From: Phytoseiulus persimilis
Taxonomy: Eukaryota > Arthropoda > Arachnida > Mesostigmata > Phytoseiidae
DNA length: 64,000 nucleotides
Direction of reading: 5' to 3'
Assembly (NCBI GenBank): GCA_037576195.1
Contig: CM075101.1
Coordinates: forward strand, 31,062,001 to 31,126,000
This document shows, one piece after another, positions 41,616 to 53,044 of the stretch (its first letter is position 1; the number at the start of each line of letters is the position of its first letter). The notes beneath the pieces are model-generated. The model did not search any database and had not been told where the DNA came from. It was given only the letters and a program-made list of their open reading frames with translations. Made by a program: the position numbers and the translations under genes.

Positions 41616-44504
41616 AGTCGAATCCCTCGATGTCTGAGGAGCACACTTCTGATTACTGGGAGCAGCGTTCTTGAATTGGGCTTCATGAGCGATCCCCTCG
41701 ATCGGGGTTCTTCGACGACGGCTGATTAGAAGGATCAATCAATATTCGAGAACCGGAATCTTATAGCAAATGGACCTCACCTCTTTCGAAGCGCGTTAAG
41801 AAGGAACTCCTCAGGGAACACACAACAAACTCATCCAGCAGTTATCGAGCTCTTCGGTTCGTTTGGCAGCGCTCCCCGGGATAAACATGGAAGCGATCAA
41901 TCCACCAATTGTTTCTCCAGAACCGTTCAACTTTGAGAGGAGGCCGATTGAAGTATCAGTGGGCGAATTCTGAAAGAGATTTCAACTCGTCAATTTTCCA
42001 TAGTCGCTAGAATTCGGGGAGTGGTACCGCTTGAAACATCGTGTGTCGGCTCGGGCTTATTTATTTCTGGCTCGTACTTCATCGTCCTGAGTCACCAAGG
42101 TTCAGTCCACGGATCGTGCGCATAATGGGAATCTTACATAATGACGACATTTTTCTTCGACTCCGTCTCATGTTTGAGCTTGAGAGAAGGCCATGTCTCC
42201 GTAAGGTCTTTGGCTAGGCCCGAAGCTCTACTGTTTCTGTCGATCATGGTTTTTCACTTCTGAATTATTGGCCCTGTGAGAAATTAGTATGAGGAACCGC
42301 CCATTTTCGTTAGCCTTTTCTTTCTCGAACGTCTCATTCAACAACCGAAACTTGGCGTGAAAAACACGATTCGGCGACAGCTTCGCCGACTTTCCGCGTT
42401 TCCGCGTTCTAAATAGGCTGATCGGCGCACCTGGCTTACCTAATACAGGAATAAGTAAAACCTGACGGCGAGTGGCGAAAGTAACTGACAGCACCGAGCG
42501 GACACTGAGCGAATGGCTCCGTTTTCCGAACGTCAGTTCAACATCCTTCAAGAGGCTCAGTGGTAAATCGCCTTCTTTTGCTCATTAGAATGAATCCCCA
42601 AACAACACTGAACTCGAGCCAATCGAGAAACTAGATACAGATCACAAATATTCGCCGTTTAGAACCGGCATCGCATTCACGAGGACTGAGTTTGTCATTC
42701 AAATCGTAGTTGAGTTTTCGTGCAATCTCAAACAATGTCAAGAGCTCCGGTTGGACCATCGCTGCGGAGCCGAGCGGTGCTGGCGATTCGAACCAGTTTG
42801 GGTATCACCTGCCCAAATCGTGAGATCGAGGCGGAAACCCAGGGCGTAAAGGCCCCAAGTGGAGAAAAACGATCGTTACTCAGTGCCCGTTTGTAACAGA
42901 AAATTTGATGGGCATCGAGTCATACTTTCGTTGAGTGATGGATAGATTAGCCTACAGGGCAGCCTAATTCAGTTCTGACGGCGTCAACGGGGCGGCGGTG
43001 GTGTGTCCAATTCATCATGGTGATGCGAAATGTAAAGTTTCATGAGTAAAATGAACGAACGAGAAGCGGCAAAGTCGAAAGAACACAACGCGCTCCCACA
43101 AACATTCCAACAGTTCCAGTTTTTTTTTTCTCGACGCACAAGGTTTCTATGAGGGGTGCTAAGCTGAATCTGTTACTCAAGTGGAACTGGGAGAGGATCA
43201 GAATACGCGGAAGGTTTCGGGACAGGGATTCCGATGACTTGGACAAGTGCTGACTACTATATCCCGCGTCCAGTGGAATAAAAATGGTCCGTAGACTACG
43301 TGTTCCAACTACAGCCGGCGTTGAAATCGCTTTCTTACAAAATGCAGTTAATCGCCGAGGGAGGCCACAGGGAAGAGCGCAGCAATGAAAATGTCATTAA
43401 TCGTTCGAAGAATTTGTTGCAATATCTGTGAGTCAACAATGAACTTGGCTCCTTCACGAGCTTGAAAAATTGACATTGAGCACGTTCGGTGACGAACAAT
43501 AGCTCATGATCCGTGTAGGTCGCGTCTTCCAAGTTTCACACGAGCTGAGACAAACTATAACCCACCGAACTTGCATGAGGAGATGTCTGATAAGCTCGCA
43601 TTCACGTCAACACCGAGTTCAAATAACAGCAATGCCTGAGTCACCATTGACGGAATCATTAGAGCTACACTCATTCACTGACGGACCAGCAAAACAGGCA
43701 ACTTGCACACTGCCTGACTGACCAACCAGCCAACAGATCCAGCGAATGCAGCTAACGTCTCACACAAGACATTGTCCATCGGCTAACGTTTGACGTCCGA
43801 CCACAGTGCCGTTATTTAGGTGTATGAACAGCAGACAAAGACGAGGATGATGCACCTGCCTCGGTGTTCGTCCATCCGTCCGTGGGTCCATCCGTCCGCC
43901 TGTCTGTAGGTCCGCCCGTCGATATGTCCGTGGGAGGGTCGTGGGTTTTTCGTGGTGGGCAAGGAGAGCCACTTCAGAACCATTGGATATGGACTTAATT
44001 GAACCATAACACTGAGGGGCACTCGCCCAAACAAGTCAGAGTTCGCCGGCTACGCCGGTTATGTTCACTGTGAACCAACAAAAAAAAACTGATTTCGCAT
44101 GCCTCGAAAACAGTCTATCAGAAGCGTCATCGTCTCGGATTTCTTCCTCCGACTGAGGTCGATTGGTTTGAGATATCTGTCAGCGGGATTCATAGAGGGC
44201 TCGACGTAGGCCGTGTAATCGCGAAGCATTCTGGAATCTCTCCGGTCGGCTTCCGGAGGGAAGGCGACTGTTCACTGGTTTCTTGGGCCGTCGGTGGAGC
44301 TGAAAAAGTTGTGATCTGATCCCATGTTTCCCGGCATGGTCAATAATTCGCGAACAGTTTGAACTACAGCTCTATCTCTTCCGAAGGGAAGTTTGACGAG
44401 GAAAGAGGTTGCGCGTCCGCCCAAATAAAAGCTGTCTCATAGAAGCTGAGTGGAACGGTTCCAGAATATGAGCGAGCCGAGCCTGGCTTGAGTACAGATC
44501 CGCG
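41616..44504. other. Gene-poor interval
   Basis: 5' flank of the GH31 gene, then no supported exon. A degenerate GTCC-type simple repeat occupies about 43860-43940. ORFs are under 110 codons. Confidence 0.4.
43865..43932. repeat. Degenerate (GTCC)n low-complexity tract
   Basis: Recurring GTCC, GTCTG and GTCCGCC words without a strict period. Simple-sequence DNA. Confidence 0.5.
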
Positions 44505-44678
44505 TTATGGATCCCGGAACGAAGGTTCCTTGCACTGATCGTAGCTGGGAACTCCATCATGACGCTGCTGTCCGGTCCAATTCGGTGGAAGTTGAAAAAT
44601 TTCTCTCTCAATAGAGCTCTTTGTGATCATCGTAACTCTCCGCTTGCCTGGGTACGACGCGCGTATTTCAATTAATTC
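44505..44678 (-). CDS. Terminal exon of an unidentified gene
   Basis: Acceptor TCCAATTTGTTACAG is followed by 57 open codons and a TAA at 44505-44507. The product tail is polar (IEREIFQLPPNWTGQQR, then a Cys/Pro-rich end). It may belong to the minus-strand gene starting at 46044, but the connecting exons were not found. No family recognised. Confidence 0.4.
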   Translation of the reverse strand, partial: ELIEIRASYPGKRRVTMITKSSIEREIFQLPPNWTGQQRHDGVPSYDQCKEPSFRDP

Positions 44679-44920
44679 CTGTAACAAATTGGAGCAATAT
44701 CGGTACGCCAGGCTCACGTGAAAAATCGCTTTCTTGGAAGGCTACAGGAGTGATCGAAAAACATGTTTCTATTTTGTTTATCAGGAATATACGGGTGTTT
44801 TCGATGTGTCCATCAGGTTCTTAATCCGAGGAAATCGCCAATATTTCATATCCGAATCCGAATTCTGCTTCTCTCCTGCGGGCAAGATTAATATTGTATA
44901 ACAAGTATCACTCTTCGCAG

Positions 44921-45117
44921 TGTTCCTGGGTGGGGCGGTCTTGGTCATCGAGAGAATCGTTCTGAATTTCACACCTGAACCATCTACGGTTGCGGACGAT
45001 CGACTCCCTGAAAGTATGCCGTTCGCTGTTGGAGATCCGATCAGGCTTCATCATGGAGATGAGCATGAGTGGATTCGAGCAAATCGTCTTCTCGACAAGT
45101 TGCCCTCCTGTTATTGA
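44921..45117 (+). CDS. Terminal exon of an unidentified plus-strand gene
   Basis: Acceptor CACTCTTCGCAG precedes a frame of 65 codons (two carried-over bases TG first) that ends at TGA 45115-45117. It starts hydrophobic (FLGGAVLVIERIVLNFT) and ends polar (RANRLLDKLPSCY). A short membrane segment is possible. Upstream exons were not found. Confidence 0.35.
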
Positions 45118-45334
45118 GGCTCGTCAGAGGTGAATCAGTCGAAAGAAGGGAGTTGCGTCACGCCCTGGTCCTTTGCAGTCGAATAAAGACGATTCAAATC
45201 CCAAACCGATTCGGTGTCACCTTTCTCCTCGTCTCTGTCTCTCAGTGAAAGGAGCCTCCACAACTTCCGACTAACTCGATCCCCTAGTGCAGCGGTCCGG
45301 CGGATAACGACAGATCAACAGACGTGTGAGAGGT

Positions 45335-46044
45335 TTATTCAAGGCTATCGCGCCGGCCTCGGCAGGTTTCGGTGAAAGTTGTCGTCATCCCTCGCGAAAT
45401 AATTTCTCGTGCTGATATCAGGCTTATCGGAATATGGATGAAATCACAGAAAACAATATTAAAGAGTTCAGCGAGGCGTCGAGCCAGCGCGACGGTCACA
45501 ACAGCTGAGCTCCCATATTTGATAATTCTCTTCTTCCGATCCGCTCGTACTAGTGATAGACCGAGAGCCGTTTCTCTCTTCTCTACGGTTTTCAGACTGC
45601 TACCGATTACGATCACAAACCTCAGCTAGAAACAAGGAAAAAAGGTGAGCAGGGAGGACAGACTAGGGCACGATTGCCGGAGGATGTCGTTCGCAGCCAT
45701 CGTGGCGGCCAAAATGACGACGCCTCTCTGACCAGGGGTTGAAAATCTTCGTGAAACAAAGAAGCCTTAGTACAGCTTCTATGATTTTGTCCGACTTGTA
45801 CGGAATAGTTGATTTCCAGCAGTAAAGACTAGGTCTTGCACGGAAGAGTGGCTCGTTCCACACGTTCGATTTTCGATACTAGCGAGCCACGAACCGCACG
45901 TAACAATTTTGAATCGGAATGTGGGCTTATCAACTCGGTTTGGTTGTAGTTACGCGTTCCGATTTCGCTGTGGTCCGTTTGGATGTTCGCGGTAAAGGTT
46001 GCCAATGCGGATCTAATCTCTGGATGACGGAGCCTCCGGGTCAT
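45335..46044 (-). CDS. Unidentified gene, first two exons
   Basis: ATG at plus 46042-46044 opens a polar frame (MTRRLRHPEIRSALATFTAN) that stays open to 45829, with a possible phase-0 donor CTA|GTATCG near 45880. A strong acceptor CCTTTTTTCCTTGTTTCTAG then gives exon 45335-45625 in phase 0, starting LRFVIVIGSSLKTVEKRE and containing two hydrophobic stretches. A membrane protein is possible. Family not recognised. The gene starts 160 bp after the stop of the preceding minus-strand gene. Confidence 0.35.
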
Positions 46045-46205
46045 AACTCCAACGAAATGGATGTCTGAAAACTGTCAGATCGGATCGGTTTTTGATGAGA
46101 TCGAGCTCTGTGCTTTTAGAATACTGGTAAGTCGAGAGCAGGTTTCACCTCCAGAAAAACTGATTGCCTCCGTTCGCGCTAAGTACAGTCGTTGGTGATT
46201 GCTAA

Positions 46206-47054
46206 TCAGATGTCGATAAACGATGACTCCACTCCGTAAACACGGCTACCAAGTCGCTCCAGATCGCTTCGTCTTCGAGAATGAATGCACAAGAATGGGA
46301 TTAGCTGAAGACTGATGGTGATTTCATTGGATGAGGCGGCTTCGCTTGATCGGACGCGGAGTTCCGTTGGCGGCTGTCGGGAATCTGAATGATCCTCGAT
46401 GGTAACGGCGCCGACCGAGGTCGCATCAAATTCGGCAACGCCCTTTCTATACTGTGAATGATCTATAATATTTCGGGCTCCCTTCTCCGCGTATATGGTC
46501 TTCTCAAACTGCTCGCTAGAATCCAACGAAGAATATTCTGTCTCGCTGGCTGTCCGACCATCGTGCTGAAAGATTTACGACGAGGAATGACTGAGAAATT
46601 CATGCGATTGCAGTTCTGGAAGCCGAAAAACACATTGTGACATTGTGCGGGAAAATTTGTGACGAATCCATGAATTCTGTGAGAAGTTGTAAGCTATTGA
46701 TGGTTCGTTCTTCACGCAGATGCTTCTCTAGAAGCGCGACGATATCAGCGCCGATGCGCGGGTGGAAATCAATGGATCTTTTGCGTGACATTTGCCAAAT
46801 CCATTCATCCATCGAGCGTGGAGGAATCACCACTTTCGACTCCAATGGTCCAATGGCCCGTGAAACACACATGGGGAAGAAGTGTGAATCGAGTTTTTTT
46901 CTCCTTCCGAAGTGGGCGAGCTGGAAGATTGTGCGTCGGTGATTCTGACGTGGCTCGAATATGTTAAGTAATAAACTTGAACAGTTGAGCGAACACAAAC
47001 CGACTCACACAGAGCATAAGCCAGCGACTACCAGAATAGTACAAAGCTTCTGAA
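46206..47054 (-). CDS. Unidentified multi-exon gene, C-terminal exons
   Basis: Exon 46642-46920 (93 codons, acceptor GCACAATCTTCCAG, donor CACAAT|GTCACA) joins in phase 0 to exon 46206-46565 (acceptor CGTAAATCTTTCAG, stop at 46206). A further exon near 47013-47054 (acceptor CGCCTATCTTCAG, donor TCTGT|GTGAGT) joins in frame. The first part is basic and aromatic (SMDEWIWQMSRKRSIDFHP). The second is acidic and Ser-rich, and the protein ends SSFIDI, which resembles a class of PDZ-binding C-termini. I do not recognise the family. The exons look coding by composition and phase. Confidence 0.5.
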
Positions 47055-49386
47055 GATAGGCGGATACGACAGATTTAGAAGTTCCTTGAGGCGAATGGGA
47101 CGCGACGCATCGCTGCGGGAGTCATTCAAATAACAACGATCCGTCAGGTGTTTGACTGGCTGAGCATATTTCACTAGTCTTCCAATTATACGAGCCAGCC
47201 ACGACGGCCAATACTACTTCTACTAGAATCCTTACGAGAAATAACGATGTGATTGCTATTCTCATTGAGCCGCCCTTCTCATCAATGAGAAACCTTCGCC
47301 CAACGAGTATGTCAAGAAGCGGAGTTCATCTTGAGGTGTTGTCCCCTTTTCCCAGACACTCATCACATCCACACTCCGGTCTACAATCGCACCTCTTCGA
47401 GCCTCCGAAGATGGATTCGATGCTGCACGACCCGGCATGGACTTCATCGCATTGATTAAGAAGGCTCAAGAGGCTCCAAAACGAACAGTGCAATTCAAAA
47501 TCGAGCCTAATTGAGATCAGCTGACGGAACTAATCAGATAGAAGACGACCTGAAACCCCGAACACAGCCGCCTCTTGTTCAGAAGCTTCCGAGGACCTTC
47601 TGTCACTCGGAACAAAAGCAAAAAGAATACCCCGGGATCCGGGGTTACTGGCTGTATAGCGCCGAAGTCGTCGGTTCCGCCACCCAGAAACCTCATCCTT
47701 CGGCCAACAGGAACCCGCGCTTGGTGACGAGTTCCACTCCCCTCTCGCGTGAAGCGTTCCATGAAATTTTCTTCAATTGGTTCGATGCTCGACACGGGGA
47801 ATCGCCGTCGCTCGACGCGTTTATTGAAGTTAATTGATGAAACGATAATAAAAATAATGTCATCATTACAGGATGCTCGACTCAGCGGCAGGGTAGCGGA
47901 AAGAACATTTCAATTATTCGGCGTTCGAGCAAAACACTGGCGATGGGCGCTTCGGATTAAATCAGACCGAACGAATACGAATAACCCCGGGGCCATAAAT
48001 GACCACCATCCATCGGTGCTTTGCTGCGTGCTCCGCGGGATGGCTGGATGCTCGGACGTTCGTGATAGTTCTACCACCGTATTTCTACGGCCTCTAAATT
48101 GACAACAACGATAATACACGTATTTCCAGTGGAGAGACAACCACGGCGTCGGTTAAGGGCCTTCTCGAAGCCGTTCGGATTCAATTATTTCACCCCAGAA
48201 GGGAAACGACTGCTGAGTCCGTGGGGGCGATTGCGCGACAACGTCGCCCAATTGTCGATTATCCCTACAGCATGGAAATTGCTGAACTCGAACGAAAGCA
48301 GGAATCCAAGTGTGTTCCGCGCAACATAGACTCAAAATCGTTCGAATTTCGCAGAGCGGGATCGGAGCTATTTCCTCACTGGCTGCTGTCGACTATTCGA
48401 GTCGTGGTCGTCTTTGCTTGCTGGCATCACTCATTGTCGGAGAAAATCTGGGGAGCAATTCAAAGTCAACGACAGCGAAAATAGATGTGGAAAAATTATA
48501 TGTTAGCTCGCTTTGTCCTTTGTAACACTTGAGTCTGCAGGAGAGGAATTTCAATAATTCGATTGAAATATAACCTCGGTTACGATGGTTGTACAGTTCA
48601 CTGTTGTTAACGTAGTCACGGTGTAGTCGCCGCTGCTTTCGTTGGAACTGAAGTTGGAGTTGAGGGTTCCACGTTCCGTACGGATAGAGAATACGGAACG
48701 GCGAAGTACAGACAATAAAACGATGACCCTTTAACATTCCTGCCCCGAAACACCGACATTCGCCTAATTGGGGGTGACCTCTACTGCTCGGATATCAGAG
48801 CAATCCATAACGGCCGACTCGACGGATCATTGCATCTCAATAGTGAGTCTTCCGACGCAAGCTCAAGAGCACTAGAGAACCCCTAGAAGTTCGGACGGGG
48901 TCGCTCAGGCCGCAATCAAAACGGGGCTTCAGTCGCTGTCAAACTTGCGATCGATCTGGAATGGCTTTTCCCGCTGTTTCCCTCCTCGCGGACTGGCGCT
49001 AGCTACTAGAGGTGTCATCTATCACTGGTTCGGCGTCTGGTGTCATCTGCTGCGCAACAGCGTGACCTTTTCACTCATATGAAGTACCCGAAACCATAGA
49101 CATTAGACAGACGCGAGAATACGGTCTTCTCACAACGTTTTGGATCCACCATAGCAAAACTCTAATGTGTTTTCAGTCCAAAACGTTTGAGAGAATGTTC
49201 CTCCAAACTTGCGGAGAGTCATATTGCGAGCCGGCTCTGTGGTGACGTTCTGAGACCTGACGTGATAATGAACGCGTCCCCTGGTTCCTTGCAGTCATCG
49301 TGTTCGTGTTCGTTCTGGGAGACATGCGGAACGTCCACTTCAAATGCTAACTCTCCCATCCGTTGTCTAATCTCGCATAATCACAG
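47055..49386. other. Gene-poor interval
   Basis: Possible further 5' exons of the minus-strand gene may lie at 47262-47480 (a Cys-rich frame is visible), but no splice model holds. The rest has only chance-length ORFs. Confidence 0.35.
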
Positions 49387-49853
49387 GGGAGAATTCGAGA
49401 ACTGTCATTCAATCGGCTTCGCCCTGTAATGCCGGAATCCTGAAAGGTTCTCGGGTCAGAGTGGCGGTTGAGCTATTTCGAATGTTCTGCTCAGATCTGC
49501 CGAGCTCCGAGGAAACATACGTTCTGGCCCATACTGGCAGTCCACTCACAGCGCTATTTAATTTTATTCCTGTAGCCCGATCGTCCTCTCCCACGGACAC
49601 AAAGTCAATCAACTCGATGAAGCCATGGAATGCTACCGCGAACCTCGATGTGATCGATATTGAGGATCCCAATCCTGACGATGTTCCTTGGAATGAGGTG
49701 CCGTTCATGAAGCGAATGCCACCCGAGACGACGCGGCGGCTCAAACTCGAACGCTTTCAAAATCCGGGAAAGAATAACTCTGTGGACATTGGTGATCATC
49801 TCGCGGGATCGCGTCGGATGCAGCTTCGTCCGAGAAACTCTCAAACTCAGTGA
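49387..49853 (+). CDS. Terminal exon of an unidentified gene
   Basis: After acceptor GCATAATCACAG the plus strand is open for 155 codons to TGA 49851-49853. The product is polar, with an acidic-proline region (DVIDIEDPNPDDVPWNEVPF) and a basic tail. No domain recognised. It converges on the minus-strand secreted gene, whose stop lies 73 bp away. Upstream exons were not resolved. Confidence 0.5.
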
Positions 49854-49925
49854 TGACTAAAGATATAGATACAAACATGGGTGTACGGTAAAATATATAT
49901 TTTATCTACAATGGCATCACAGATT

Positions 49926-50910
49926 TCAATGTCTTTTCCCAAAAACAAATGGCTCGTAGAATGCGGTTTGAGGTACTTCCCAGTGCGGTCTGTAGTAACC
50001 GCCACGAACTGTACGAAGAGCTTGTTGTTGGTAAACTTTGGGTCCAGATGTCCGACTGAAGTCTCCGAAAGAGTTCTTGCTGTAGAGGCGATGATCACCT
50101 TTGAAGTACAGTGGCGGAGCGGTCTCGATGGTGTTTTCGTCCAATGAAAACACGGGTCTGCTGTCAAACGCGGGAATGGCGACGAGCCGGTACGGCACGG
50201 ATGGTTGAACCGCCAGATCTTCAAAAAATGATTTCTTCGCGAAGACAATGGGTCTCCCAGTCGGCCCCTGATAGCGATTGATGTTCTGGTGGGGTGCTGC
50301 GGTTGCGAAGACCGCGAGCAGCGGAACGGCCTGTCAAGTAAATATCAAGACTATTGAAAGCGTCTGTCTGAGTTGCCTAACTTCTAAACTAAAGTTGGAG
50401 TCATCAAAGTGGCTGGCAAAGAGTGGACATTTGGAGTTGCTCAAGAGCATATATCTGTGTGTGGAAGAGCAGTGGAAAAAACACGCGCAATCAGCTGGCG
50501 ATGCCACTTGGCCTGAGGATGTCGCTGATCTTGACGAACAAGTATCTTGACAGTCGGAGCATTCTCCGACGTGTTTCCCGACCTCTCGGGGAGCTCCGCG
50601 AGAGATCTCCCGCGCGGTAAGAGTTAGGCGCGAGAAATATTTCCAATTCGAAGTGAACCGAAACTCTCCACGGAACGATTCACGGCACGCTCCACGGTAT
50701 CCAATAGAGCACATATGAGCACGCACGAGTTTCGTAATCCTTTTATTGTCGCCCCACAGGCGGCTGCACTTCGAATGAGTAACTGGTTCTGAGTCGTGAG
50801 AAGCGTGACTGGAAACTTCAAAAGCACACAAAAATTGCTCCCACAGTGATTTGAGACGTTCACCATTGAGCTAAGACAGCACCACCACCACCTACCAGAA
50901 GTGCGAGCAT
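49926..50910 (-). CDS. Short secreted Tyr/Phe-rich protein, unknown family
   Basis: A 15-bp coding first exon, 50896-50910 (MLALL, donor CTG|GTAGGT), joins in phase 0 to 49926-50330 after acceptor TACTTGACAG. The joined N-terminus MLALLAVPLLAVFATAAP is a clean signal peptide, and cleavage is likely just before HQ. The protein is 139 residues. The mature part is rich in Tyr, Phe, Pro and Arg, without cysteines, and ends in GKRH. It resembles arthropod extracellular or cuticle-associated proteins only in composition. The exact fit of the signal peptide across the splice supports the model. Confidence 0.75.
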
Positions 50911-51106
50911 GGTTGCCTCTGGCGCAAGCAAGCAGCGAATGGCCACTGTCTCCGGGGCCCAGCGCAAGCAAGAGAGATCGCTGTAGGAGGCGCAGTGGCG
51001 AGAAGGCAGCGCACAAACCATACGGGAGTGCCTGGTCGGTTCTCCTTTCTATTGGGACCATTCCACCAGAAGAGTCCCAAGGTCTTCGTTTCATCTCCAT
51101 CTGCAG

Positions 51107-51980
51107 TGTGAACTGAAAACTGAGCTGGGTGTGCACGGGCTGTCCATAAATGATTTTCTCAAGAGGCTCGTCGACTTCATCAACACGTCGGCCACGTCCA
51201 TTATCTTTTCTTCACGATCTCCGATGCGTACAAATCCACCACTCCGTCGGACGTGTCCCTGGTGGACTCACTCAGACGGTCGGCGCGAGAATTTTCACTG
51301 CGGGTGGCATCGGAAAATGAAGGAGCCGAGCCATTCACTGCTCCGACGATTGATTCATCTATTCGTTCGCTCTTTTCGGAACGATTATCGGACCTGTCTC
51401 AAGCAGAGGGGCTGTCGTCCTGTGGAGCTTGCGTCTGTGTCACTGACCCGAGAAGATTCACCACCCGAAGGTTGCGACAGGCACAGGGCTTACAATGTTC
51501 ACAGAATGCTCGGTTACAAACTGGACTACAAACAGTTCCGCGAACAAGCTAAGGTCAGCGGCGATCAAACGACCGCTTGATCATGACCAGATTCGTCAGC
51601 AGATAGCAGCCTCAATGCCCGAATCCTTAAAACGGACTGGAATCGAGAACGATGACCCAACTTCTCACAGCTCTGGACGTGAGCCTCCAGAAGACAATGT
51701 TAGTCCACCGTAAGATAAATGCCATGCGCGCCCACAAAAGCGCGATCCAGTCCATGGGATCCACGAGAGCTTTGAATGACTGGTGGACTCTTTTTATCCG
51801 GTCGTCGCCGTTGCAGGTCGTGATAAAGTGGGAGGAGCGGTATGTTTGGATCTGGCGTCGGTCAGACTCGGAGAGGACGAGCTTGGAGAATCCGCAAACT
51901 TCAATCCAAAAGATAATTTCCAACCAGGGCAGTCGTCGTCCGGCGGGCCATCCACCCTGCCGATGACGGTCGGAGGATGA
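51107..51980 (+). CDS. Unidentified multi-exon gene
   Basis: Exons 51107-51186 (or to 51195), 51276-51470, 51505-51553, 51591-51678 and 51817-51980 (TGA) agree in phase throughout. Acceptors are CCATCTGCAG, GACTCACTCAG, ATGTTCACAG, TCATGACCAG and CCGTTGCAG. The product starts with a helical segment (GVHGLSINDFLKRLVDF), has a Ser-rich region, a basic helix (LGYKLDYKQFREQAK) and a Gly/Ser-rich acidic tail. If the fourth exon is not spliced at 51678, it would end at TAA 51711-51713 instead. The 5' exon is not found. The gene lies head-to-head with the secreted gene on the minus strand, so a shared promoter region (50911-51106) is possible. Family not recognised. Confidence 0.5.
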
Positions 51981-53044
51981 ATCCGTTGGGAATCCTAACG
52001 GCCGTCTCCAGTTCGAACAGACATGCGCGCCGAAATAATCCGTAGATCCGAAAATGTAGACTCACTGTGGATCAGTAGCATTAGTGGGCTGACATCTCGC
52101 CAACACGAAACATCGCTGGAAGAAATCGATTTTTCAAGTGGCGGTCAACCTGTGGCGGGGCGTCGCTAATTGATCCATGAAGGGGGCCAACATTGTTCGG
52201 CGCTTAATTAATTAGGATCACTTTAAATCCCGCCTTTGAGCTACCCTATCCGGCCGCAGACGGGACCCGCCGGGTTCCGATCGGCACCGACACGCCCATT
52301 CTGTTTGTCATTCGCTGCTTCCAATCTGCGGGCAGTTTCTCGATTGTTTCTTCATTTTCTCCTTGAGATAATGAATCCGTTCAACCGCCTATCGCTCATT
52401 CTGGATTGGACGGACGGACGGATGCTTTGTCCACTTATCGTTCATCAATCACACTTGTTGAAACCGAGTGTCATAAACACAACAGGTCAAAGGTGGCGCG
52501 TGAGGACAAGAGCGTGTTTATTGCGAACGGTAACGGGCGTACGGAGTGCTCCTACGATACGAGGGGATCCGGATTCTCACAACGGACACAACAAAGAGCA
52601 GCATTGTTCCGACACAGTACCCCGTTTCGGGACCACTCGATGGCATCGATACCATCAAATATTTATAGTTCCTCGCAATCTATCGTCACAGCAAACGATG
52701 GCAGCGCTAGCTTCGGAAAAAACCAAGGCAGTTTCTGACCGAGATCGTTCTGAAGTCGGCACCTGAGTCGCGGGGAAGGGAGAACGAAATTTCTGAAGCA
52801 GAATAATTTGCTTCAGCAGAAAATGTCTACCCGGTCGAACGGCATTTGATGATTCGATAGAAACAGGCTCCGACGCGACGTATTTTGTTTGCTCAATGAA
52901 GCTGCAACGAGCAGCCTTGATGCCAAATTTCTGTCATTCGAAACGCTTTTCAACAGGCTCCGACAACATCATTGACAGCCGCGACACAATCATCGACAGC
53001 AACGGACATTTGCGGCTTCCAAGATTCGGAAGTTACTTCGTGTC
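51981..53044. other. Intergenic
   Basis: Between the unidentified plus-strand gene and the 3' end of the kinase gene. A 176-codon plus-strand frame (52236-52766) has no support. Nothing else seen. Confidence 0.4.

Noticed and set aside
42780..42800. GATTCGAACC, resembling a tRNA B box in reverse
   Set aside because: No A box, stems or anticodon loop can be folded around it at tRNA spacing. No tRNA or rRNA gene was found in the window.
43871..43938. Possible tandem repeat or CRISPR-like array
   Set aside because: The GTCC-rich words have no fixed period and no unique spacers. It is simple-sequence DNA in a eukaryotic genome.
52236..52766. 176-codon plus-strand ORF
   Set aside because: Within chance expectation, no family resemblance, and composition is rich in Arg, Ser, Thr and His as in non-coding frames.
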